Shown one piece after another: positions 34,619 through 46,600 of a stretch of DNA of 64,000 nucleotides. A program made the position numbers and the translations under genes. The stretch is taken from contig CM051516.1 of NCBI GenBank assembly GCA_028015205.1, positions 38,640,230-38,704,229 of the forward strand. Reading direction: 5' to 3'. A model generated the notes under the pieces. That model saw nothing but the letters and a program-made list of their open reading frames with translations, searched no databases and had not been told where the DNA came from. This stretch comes from Mytilisepta virgata (taxonomy: Eukaryota; Mollusca; Bivalvia; Mytilida; Mytilidae). Numbering within the stretch: position 1 is the first letter of the stretch; each line of letters opens with the position of its first letter.

Positions 34619-37600
34619 TTATTTATCCAGTATGGTGATAATAGAAAATGGAATGAGCCCCTTCTTCTTTTGCATCTTCAAACGTATTCTTTTGCTTACA
34701 TATACATAGCCGTCTTTTCTGGGCTCTTCAAGAAGCTTGACCTTGTCCCCTGTTTAAATATAAAGTTATCGTTTGCATTATCTCAATGATATTGAATGTT
34801 TTATAGTTTAGGTTATCGAAAATGTATACCTGAAGCAGAGAAAAACTATGAAATAAAATCGAACAGCGTTCCGAAGTCCCCCGCCGCTAGAGCATCAGAA
34901 ACCCTTGGACAAGTGAAACATAACAAAATTTTCTCAAAGAGAGAGAATAGAAGGACAAACAATTTGTGGTTATTGCTAAAGTTTTTTACAAGTTAATGAG
35001 TGGTATGAAGACATTTATACAATATGGGTATAGTGTTGAAATCTTATTTTACCATGTGTATTGAGAATTTATACAAATGTACATTTACTCCTTTTCAATA
35101 AACAGAAATGCTTTGATCAAAAGTATTCCGCCTAACAAACTCTTAAAGACAGTATTTTTCAATTTTATAAGTTTCGATAGGAGTTTATGTATAAAACCCC
35201 CCTTTAGGTCCAAGTGTATAAATATTATTCCAATGCAAGGAGAATATACATTTTCTAGAACACTTAGATGAACATTTTGTCAATTTTCAAAGTCATTAAG
35301 GGGCATAACTCCTACAAAAATATTTCGACATGACTCATCTTCGAACTCCCTTGAGGTATCATTGAGTTAAAGCTACTGTATAAATATTATCCAAATCGGT
35401 CAAGAAATAAATTTGCTAGAGCGCTTACATGAAAATTTTGTCAATTTTCTAAGTTATTAAGGGGCATAACTCCTACAAAAATATTTCGACATGACTCATC
35501 TTCGAACTCCCTTAAAGTATCATTGAGTTAAAGCTACTGTATAAATATTATCCAAATCGGTCAAGAAATAAATTTGCTAGAGCGCTTACAAGGTGGACGG
35601 ACGGACGGACGGACGGACGCCCGGCATTACCATATCCCCCGCATCGCGTTGCGGCGGGGGACAAAAAGTATTTATCGTTTCAATTAATTTTAAAAATGAA
35701 TGAATTATCGTTTTAACATCTGTGAAGTACAAAGAATTCACATACCTTTCTTTACGGTCATTTCGCCCTCTCTCCTCTTTCTATAACTGCTATTAACTTT
35801 TGCTTTTTTTGGTACAAAGCCCCCTGTTGTTGCTGCTCAGAATAAATATAGAATGAAAACTAAGCTATGTATTTTATGGTACAATTCTATGAAATGAAAA
35901 AAATAGTTTGTCATATAGTTCCAGATCAAAGGAAGTCGAGTATAGGTGTGTGCCCATACGCCATGAGAATCTCTTAAATGTCTCATATAAAAAAAAATAC
36001 ATCATATGAAACCACAAAATATCGGACTTAAAATATCAGATTTACAGCTTAGATCTGCAAGACAAAAGTTATTTCACAACCAATCTTTCTACTCATTTTA
36101 ATTATCCACCCTGGAATTTGGTCAAATTTTTACTGTTATATATTGAATAGAAAAAAGACAATTTAATTGAAAGTTCAAACTTATTGGTATATTAATTATT
36201 ATTGATAGGCCTATTTCAAAATAGATAAATAGGACAACATGTGTAGAAAAAAGAAAGTTTACAATATAGAAGGACAATTCATTTCATTCCCATAGTACAT
36301 TTTTTTCTCTATTTATACTAACCTTCTTCATTTTCGGAATCTGATGAATCTTTTTTTGTATCAGCCCTGCCAGCCCATGCACTCGTTGGTCGCTGTGGTA
36401 GAGGCCTCGTTGGGACAACTCTATTGGTTGATGTTGTTGGAGGTTCTGGAAGAGGCCTTGGTGTGAATGGTCGGGATGGTTTTTCTGTTGTTGGAAGCAA
36501 TGGATTTGAGTTAGTTTTGGGTGGAAGAGGTTGGTTTGATGGCCCAGGCTCTTCTTCGTCCACACTGCTGTCCTCATCCACATCAAAGGTTTCCACTGGT
36601 GTTTCCTGTTTTTCTTCTCTTTGCTCTTTGTTTGAAGGACCAGGTTCTGATATTTAAATGGGTATAAATAATATCATAGCAAATTGCTAATATTACTTGA
36701 TTTAAAAAATAAATCGACCAACGAAGTCCCGATTAGCAGGCACTGAACTGAAGCCAATTTTAGCGGAAACTTTTATTATAAGATTTAATTTAAAAAACTA
36801 GAAAAGAAGTTTGCACCCCCCTCACTTGATAATTATAAGTTGTATTGTTAGTTGCGATTTTAAAATCAGAACTGTGTCTGAAAGACACAAATGATGCCCC
36901 CGGCTGACCACAAGAAGTTCTAAACAATACAGCTAGTACGAAAAAAATGATTTAGTCAAACTACTTGTAATTTTGAGAATATTTGAAAAAATCAAAATCC
37001 TGTGTACATGCACACCTCCATTACGTGTTTAAACATCCTACAAAATATTAAAGCTGTAGAAGGAGTTAGCCGGACAAACCATGTTCCCTTTATGCAGCTA
37101 GTACGAAAAAAATGAGCAAGTGAAACTACCTGTCATTTTGAGAATATTTGAAAAAAAAAAAATCAACATCCTGTAAACATGCACAGCCCCATTATGTATG
37201 AAAACATCCAACAACATATTAAAGGTGTAGCTCCAAAACTGTAGGAGCAGATATCCGGACAAACCATGTATCTATACCAATTGGACGAATGGACAAACAG
37301 AGGTAAATTAAAATGCCCCCCCCCCCCCCTCCTTGATATATGTAATATTGTTTTTTTACATCAATCAATGAAAACAACATTACTTGAATATAAAGCAAAC
37401 AGCAATTTAACAATATTTTTATTGTTGTTCTTGTCTTAAAGGGCGCTGTACGGTCTTCAACATGACCCAAAAGAAATACTAAACATAGATAATATGCTAA
37501 TATAATAATATTTTAATGCACATATATTATGATTATATTATTATTATAATATAGTACTCATCTGTTGGTTCAACAATTGTAATAATGTAAATAAACAATA

Positions 37601-40600
37601 CATGTACGATAGATTAAAAGTCAAATACATGTATTTATATTCTGATATATACATATATATTGTTATCAGCCTTAATAGCTCAATAATGGAATAATTTTAT
37701 TGTTTTCCTAACTAAATGATTTGTTATTGATCTCTGTGGGGTAACTGACCGGATTATTACCAACCTTGTTTTGGTTCTTCTTTGTTTCTATCTTCATCTT
37801 TTATGTTCAGGAGCTGCTTGCATTCTCTATAATTGCAGATAATATCTTCACTTTTCTAAAAATAGAACAAGTGTCATAGTAATGTTTAACATGGACAACG
37901 CGAAGCGTGCCACCCCCCTCGCCGTAAAAAAATTGACCCTGAATTTGTACATTGATAAGTGTTCACAAGTGTTGACCTATGACCTTGAAAATCAAAGGGG
38001 TTCTAGATATTCCTAAGGACTAACTGTGTGCCAAGTTTGGTCAAAATCTTTTGAAGGATGTTGAGTCTAGAGTCTTCACAAGGGTGTTACGGAATTTACA
38101 AGTTCCACTGTGACCTTGACCCTTGACCTATGAACTTGAAAATTAGTGGGGTTCTAGATATTCATAATGATTAGGTATGTGCCAAGTTTAGTCAAAATCA
38201 TTTGAAGGATGTTGAGTCTCGAGTTTTCACAAGGGTGTTACGGATGGAAGGAAGAACTGTAGCCTTACTATAAAAAGGAATGGTTAGAGTGGTTACAAGG
38301 GTGTTACGTACGGAAGGACAGACGGTAGCGTTACTATATCCCCTCGCAACCTCGATGGCAAGTGGATAAAAAGGTTTCTATTCTACATATTTGACCTTTC
38401 ATGTTTACTAACCGTTGTCATTGAACACCATTGTTGGAATGATATTTTAAAGAATACACTGCAAAAGCCAAGTACTAAAAAAGACTGAAAGACAATCAAT
38501 TTGATTTATTCATTTTGTCAACTGTCGAAGTAGCTTAAGGGGGTAGGCCTGGGTAAGGGAGATAACTGCTATTGATGTTTTTTTTCTTGACGTCAAACAA
38601 TAGAATGACGTGGCATTACTATGACGTACCAAATTTCCTCGCATTAGACGAAGTGAAGAGGTTCGGTAAGGGACATCTCCGTAACGAATCTAAAACTTTT
38701 TCGAAATATGTGCAAAATCGATAATTACGTAGGATTTGATATATTGATGAATTATTGTTTAACATCCAGTGGCAATTATGAAATGCATAATACGATGATG
38801 AAAAAGCTGCTCGAAATGAAGAAAATGCTGAGTCAATATTTGCAATAATTTCATAAATCCTTAATGCTAGAATTTTCTACTCGTCCCACACTCCTGACAT
38901 TTTCAGGATTATTTTAAATATCATTTAATTGATGAATCGAATGTTTAAGAGATATATTCTGCCTTAAATCATATTTTAATAGCCCTGATTTGTTGTATTG
39001 CATATATAAACTACACGTAATGAATGGTAATGCAGCTTCATATAGTATTATGGGAAAATCTTTATTTTTTTCAATGTCTTAATATCAAAATTGATCGAGT
39101 ATTTTGTGAAAATTTGTGGTTAAAATTTCATAATTTTTTGTCATATAACACACATATATATGATATTTGTTTTAACAGTTTTTTGTAAGAATTAAACGAC
39201 AGAATTTTTTTTACAGCAGTGTTTGAATATTTAATGAGGCAACTGAAAATGAACGAAATTCCTAACATGTCTGGTACTTTTTACCTTTGAATTTGCATAT
39301 AAAGAATGACTTTTAGCATCATATTTCATTTATGATTAAGACTATACCCCTGTTCTTCAGTTCATCTATTATAACTATTTTTTATCAAACATATGTCCTA
39401 TGAGATGTAGTAATATTCATTAACTTATGTCATCTCATGGAATGAAGGGTACCCCGTAAATGCCCATTTTCGATGAACCCTGTGAAGGAAACGCGTGGTT
39501 GAATTTCAACAAAATTTTCTCAGGTGGTGTATTGACACATATATAATGCATGACGAAAATATGAAAAAAATTAAACGAGTGGAAAATTTTGGCCTAACCC
39601 AGGCCTACCCCCTTAATATGTACATATTATCAGGTTTTCTGCAAACGTATATCGTAAAATATCAGCCGCGAGACACAATGTGAAGCTTTTTCGGCGTGTG
39701 AGCGTAGCGAACGAGCCAAAAAACTTCATATTGTGTCGAGCGGCTTATATTTTACAATATTTGTTTGAAGAAAACTTGATGATAAATTTATCGTATTGTT
39801 AACGAGCAATCTTAATGGAATTTCTTACTTTTCAATGGCCCGGATGTTTTCCTGATATATTCGGGTCAACGTTGGGTCAAACATTATGACGTCGCTGATA
39901 TATTCGGGTCAGTTCATATTAGGGTCGGGTCAACTCTTTACGACGTCACAGTGCCGAAATACGGGAAATTCTGAAGGCCTCAGCAGGTCGATATAGCCAT
40001 AGGGAAATACGATAAGTACATATTATCAGGTTTTCTGCAAACATATATCGTAAAATATCAGCCGCGAGACGCAATGTGAAGCTTTTTCGGCGAGTGAGCG
40101 TAGCGAACGAGCTAAAAAGCTTCATATTGTGTCGAGCGGCTTATATTTTACAATATTTGTTTGAAGAAAACTTGATGATAAATTTATCGTATTGTAAACT
40201 AGCAATCTTAATGGAATTTCTTACTTTTCAATGGCCATCTGCCTATAACCGGATGTTTTCCTGATATATTCGGGTCAACGTTGGGTCAAACATTATGACG
40301 TCGCTGATATATTCGGGTCAGTTCATATTAGGGTCGGGTCAACTCTTTACGACGTCACAGTGCCGAAATACGGGAAATTCTGAAGGCCTCAGCAGGTCGA
40401 TATAGCCATAGGGAAATACGATAAGTACATATTATCAGGTTTTCTGCAAACATATATCGTAAAATATCAGCCGCGAGACGCAATGTGAAGCTTTTTCGGC
40501 GAGTGAGCGTAGCGAACGAGCTAAAAAGCTTCATATTGTGTCGAGCGGCTTATATTTTACAATATTTGTTTAAAGAAAACTTGATGATAAATTTATCGTA

Positions 40601-43600
40601 TTGTAAACTAGCAATCTTAATGGAATTTCTTACTTTTCAATGGCCATCTGCCTATAACCGGATGTTTTCCTGATATATTCGGGTCAACGTTGGGTCAAAC
40701 ATTATGACGTTGCTGATACATTCGGGTCAGCTCATATTATGGTCGGGTCAACTCTTTCCGACGTCACAGTGCCGAAATACGGGAAATTGTGAAGACCTCA
40801 GCCGGTCGATATAGGCATGGGGAAATACGATAAGATCTGTGACGGAGCAAATAGCAATTACAATTTTACCGAAAACATTTCTAGAAGCATTAATTTAATC
40901 ACGAAAAATAAAACGACCGTTACCTTGAAGTTTAATTTATTCAAGTTCCTGGTCCTGTTATCAGAGTAACTCTGGCTTATTTTTTTGATATCTACATTTT
41001 CTGCTGCCTCCATAGCTTCACTGATATCAGAGGTACCGTGAGCATATTCTGCTGAGGCTTCCTCCAGAGTGGATAAACATTTCTTCCAACTCTGGAGGAG
41101 CACAGTCATTCTATCAAGCTCCCTTTTCGTATAGGCTTTTTTAGTTTTCTCTGAAAGCTAAAAATATCAGAATTTCACATATATACATCAGTGCAAAATG
41201 CCATTTGAAAATTGATGCTTATTTTTAACTAAATTTAATTTTTCATCATTCTAGAATTTTATGGTAACCACGACTTGATTGATCGACACGAAGTTTATAG
41301 AATCTTCAGTTAGATTGCATGTCTTACTCTAATTGACTCTAAACAGGACTTGACACTCTACCAGATTTTCCTCATTTGCAATGTGGTGGAGCAAGACATG
41401 CTTACTCTTCCGAAGCACTGGGTGTCAACTTCCCGCTGTTTTGTAGGAGTTCATATTACGAGTGCTTTAGTTTTTGTGTGGTCTTGTTTGTTTTCTTTGG
41501 TTAGTTGTGGTTGTGTTTGTTACATCTGTTACTGTGTTAGTGTTCTGACGTCTTTGGATTTGGGTATTGTAGAATTTCCCTGTTGTCTTATTGCTTTAGG
41601 AATCTTGTTAAAAACATGTATGACCATGTATGGAAAACACGGAATTTTCGGTATATCGTTCAGTAAAAAAAAAACAACTCGGAAATGGAGGCAGTAATAA
41701 ATAAATCATAGAGGTATTCAAGAAAAAAAATGTTTAAACCTGATATTTTTTTTATTAATTAACCTACTGATATGAGTGATGGAGTGATATACCCTTCTTT
41801 AGCCCTCAGATCATCATATTTTGCCTTTGACCTTTCTGCTTTCAATTTACACATTTCAAGTTTTTCCTTTTTATTTTCAGTTTCTATAAGAAACACATTT
41901 TGTAGTTTCTGTAGTCGACTTTCCAATTTCTGAAATAGATTATAGGTTTGTTAGATATGTTTGTGGTATCTTGGTCAAGATTAACGAAGTAATATAAAAA
42001 TATTTTTTTCATTAATATATATGAACAGAATACAAGACACGTTCAACTGAATGTACGAACCTGTGCCACTTCTCTCACACTTTACTGCCATCTGGAGCAT
42101 AAATTATCAGTTCTTTGGGTACCAAGGAAAAGATTCCGCACAGAAGTGAAAACTAATTTTTAAGAATTACATAATCGGTTTAAAGAAGGAGCCGCATATC
42201 TGTTATGTTTCCCATTTGTGAATTAAAACAAGAGTGGACACACTAAAAATCTTCTGCCTGCATGAGTACGCACATGGACACAAAATAAAGAATATCTGAT
42301 ACCTGACACTGTAACTTAAAGGAATTGCATTAAAGGAAAAAGTAATGGTCAGGTGACATTTTTTCTGAAAAATCTGATGCATGTAACTCAAGCTTAAAAT
42401 TGTGTCCAATGTCAGCTGACAGGTCTCAGACTGGTATGTGCCAGTATATACCCACCAAGAACTATCTTTTGACCATATACGGTGGGTTTAGGTATTACTG
42501 TTGCTGAGAAATGGACTTAATCACGAAAATGTGATGCAGGTGAAGTCAAGATCCGGAGACATATGTCAGTCTGACATGTATGTACCCATTCAGATCAAAT
42601 GTGGTGGGTCAAGTCATTACAGTTGTTGAGAAATAGACTTAATAAGGAAAATGTGATACAAGTCACTCAAGCCTGAAATTGAGGTCAAGGTCTGATCTGA
42701 TATAAACTTTACAGCAGTGAAATTGTCTTGTGACTCATTTTCATGGTTCATTGACTTCACAGACATACTTAAAATCTTTGATCAACAGATACATCATGTA
42801 TCTGTGGATCAAAGATTTTAAGTATACATGTAGGTATTATGTGTGCAAACTTATTTAGGTTAAAAGTTTACGCTGCCGAATATTTTTTTCTTGGCATCCA
42901 AGGGCCTACTTTTCTCCAGAATTGAAAGTGAACCCACTTGATCTTTTTTTTTAAATGCATGTAAACTACTATTTTTTTCGAGGTAATATTTTATTTCTTT
43001 CACCACAAATCAGACCCTACCCTTTTTTTTTTTTACCAAAGATTGAAATATACCTTCCCCTAAAAATCAAAAGGTCGCCCCCTTAGTGGTATTAGATGTG
43101 CACGGTTTCAATTAGTTCATATCATCGCTCCCTTCCTCAAAACTACAACACAAAAAGTGGTTAAATACAATTGTTGGTGAACGTAACAATTTTAAATTGG
43201 TACAGATACTTTACAGTTGAAAATTAAACAGGTTTTATGGGTACCCTCATGGGAAATTTGAAAATCATTAAAAAAAAATGTCCAACATAGTGAGAGGATA
43301 TCTCAATATCTACCCAGCTAACATTGAAGTTTGTACGGTGTTATAATCATTATATGATGTTTTGCCTTTCACATGACTTTCTAACAGGTGCATCCGGATT
43401 GTTTCCATTGCCTAAGCAATAATGATAAGGGTCATTTTCAAAAAAAAGTCCATTTTCCTGTCCACCTATGTTAAAAAAATATTCAGACACAATGGCATTA
43501 TTTTTTCGTGCTTAGCCAAAAGTTCGCAATTTTTACAAATTGGCACATCTACAATGAGAACGATTTTCTCCTTGCAATCCAAAATAGATTTTGAAGCTCA

Positions 43601-46600
43601 ATATTGAGCAATTTTGCGAGTGTCCGGACTGAGAGAACCATGTTTGCACATTATGTTCAATGATTTTTTGTATGTTTTCAAATCGGCAAAATTATTTTTT
43701 GAATAGCATATAATTGGATCTTAACAAGAAAGTAAAGTCTTGAAGATATTTATATATATGCTCATAAAAAAGTAAATTATGCTGGCGTCCATGAAATGCA
43801 TGTCTGTCCTTTTACCGGTGCAAAATTTGCACAGCAATAGTTTTTGCCTGCAAATACGAATATCTTCTATGATGAAATCAAAAGTACACAAGTTTTCCAA
43901 ATTACAACGAAAACAATAGAACGTTAGAAGAAACGGAAGCGAAGTTATAACCAGAAGAGTAAGACAAACCCTTTTAAATGTCTATCATGTTACCAACAAA
44001 TTTATACATTACTGCACTCATACGTTCTCAAAAGGGTGACTCACTGTTTGGAATCAAAGAACAATAACTGAAAAAACCATACACCGATGTAAAGGGAGCT
44101 GTTATTTCGAAATATACTCAATAAACATATAATTTTGTCCATCCTGTTACTGTCTATCATGTTACCTTAAATAAAGTAACAGGATAGACAGATTAAGTAT
44201 AAGAATAAACAACTATGTATCTTTAGACCTGATGAAATACTTGAAAATGAAATGAAACATTTGATATTCCACATATCTTTAAGTAAAGACAAACAATTAT
44301 GCAAGGGGAGTTTTTGTTTTGCAATAGAATCAATAAACATATAATTTTGTCTATCCTGTTACTGTCTGTCCTGTTACCCCAACTTGGTATAAACAGGATA
44401 GACAAATATGTATATTTAAACCTTCGATGTCCGTTCCTGTTACCATAGAAAATAGCGTTTTACTAAAATTATATGTAACCAAAGAACTTAGTGTTGGATT
44501 GATTCAAAAGTCCTATATAAGCCGAATATAAAGAAGTGCTTCAGTTGGTTTTCGGTTGATTGTAGCAAATTTTGCAGCATTTGAAAATGTATTTTTAGAG
44601 TTTTTTCAAGACGCAATCTCAACTGATATTTTTATCCTCTTAATGCAAAGAAATTAAATATTCTGTTATTGTTTTCTGAAGCACCACTAACGTATCTTTG
44701 AGAAACAAACAATATGTTTGTCACATTTTTCCTGTTGATACTAAAAAAATGCTCACAAATGTGGTAACAGAATAGACAAAATTTTGCACCATCAGTCGAA
44801 AATGTGTCAATAATATTTTTATGTTATGTCCTTAAGATTGCATATTTGAGTATTTTGTTCAAGAAATATCATATATTTATATATGATAATAAATATGTTT
44901 AATAAATATGATGTTATTCAAGCAAATTCAAATTGTTTTTTCTCAATTTTGCAATGTTAAAAATGCACAAGTTTTGAAAATGACCCATATATACCATTTT
45001 GGAGATAATTTTAAATACTGATAGCATTAACTCAACATTGGGAGATAATTTTAAATACTGACGACACTTACTCACCTGGCATTGGGAGATAATTTTAAAT
45101 ACTGACGACATTTATTACTTACCTGGCATTGGGAGATAATTTTTTAATACTGACGGCATTTATTCACCCTGGATATGCTACACAGCTAAATTATTCACCC
45201 TGGATATGCTACACAGCTAAATTATTCACCCTGGATATGCTATACAGCTAAATTATTCACCCTGGATATGTTACACAGCTAAATTAGAATTAGTAATTAT
45301 ACCTCTTTCGTAGCTAGAAGTTCCTTGTTGAGTACGATGAACTTTCTGGTTGCTTTATCTAATTCAAGCGATTGCTTCAGATAATTTCCTCCTTCTTCAT
45401 ACGACTTCGTTACCAACCTTAAAAAATTCAAATTTACTGTGAACAAATGAGTGACTTAGCAGACTTGACAAAGGTAAACCTACGTACAAAAATTTCATTT
45501 CTTAGGAAAAATGAATATGAGGTGACAATGGGAACACCACGTAAACAAGATTGCTACACGTAGCCATATGCCCCCCCCCCCCCCCCCCACCCCCCACCCG
45601 TTGCTGCAGAATCAGTTTGCATAAGAAGTCATAGTGAAAGAAATTGAATAAGGAATATGAGGAAAATTCTAGTAATACACGAGGTTGTAAGTTGTTTATA
45701 TTGAGAAAGGAGTTTATTTCGTGTGTCTTATGATAACTTGGATTATGGAAAATCTAAATTCATCAGAGGTGATGCGTCCACAAGGTCTTCTATTGTTGAG
45801 AAATGTTGAAAATAGTCTAAGTCCCATAACTTCTAAAGAATTGTTGAATCAGTATGCACATCTACACTTCATAGAAATACATCCTACCAAATATGGAAGC
45901 AATCCGCCAAGCTGAGGAGGTGCGTCCAAAAGGTGTTGCGGACGACGGATACCATTAACATGTCCCTCCGTCGCTTCGCAGCCGGGGTAAAAAGGCCCAA
46001 AATATATTAGACTGCCAAATCTTTAATATATAATAATTCACAGGATCATAGCGACCACTCAGGTACTATAAGTGATTAACCTGAAATAAACAAACTCTGC
46101 GGTTTTTCAAGTAAAAAAAAACTCACTTTTTTACTTCGTTTTCGATCTGTTCGTATGCCTTTGCTTTTGCCATGTGACGTTTGGTCCTCTCTTCGTCCCT
46201 TTTTATTTCCATTTTGAAAGATCTTATCCAGTCAATCTCTGAAATTCATATTAATATTTTTTTAAATGGAAAACAAAAAAGAATAAAAATAATATGTATA
46301 AAACAAGTCATAACAGCAAAATGACGTATGTGGGGATAACAGTGGTGAGTATTACGTTATTATTATTGTGTTTGTGAGTGGGTCAAGAATTGAAACTAAT
46401 TCTTATGGCAAGCCGTTTTACAGTTTATTCTAACTTCAAGATATCTCAGTATTAGAGATACAATGGATAAGCGTTGGTTCTTGAAAAAGAAACCATGAGC
46501 CCGGAGGGCGACTGGTTTGTTTTTCATGATATGGTTTCTTTTTCAAGAACCAACGCTTATCCATTGTATCTCTTACTTAAACTATTGTTGTGACGACTTT

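Noticed and set aside
34796..35271. Frames of 64-66 codons also found at 54,077
   Set aside because: Identical because both lie in copies of the same non-coding pearl-like element.
39618..40673. Repeated 62-codon frames (LFRRVSVANELKSFILCRAAY...)
   Set aside because: They lie across the palindrome of the 409-bp foldback unit and recur with each unit; no evidence of a protein.
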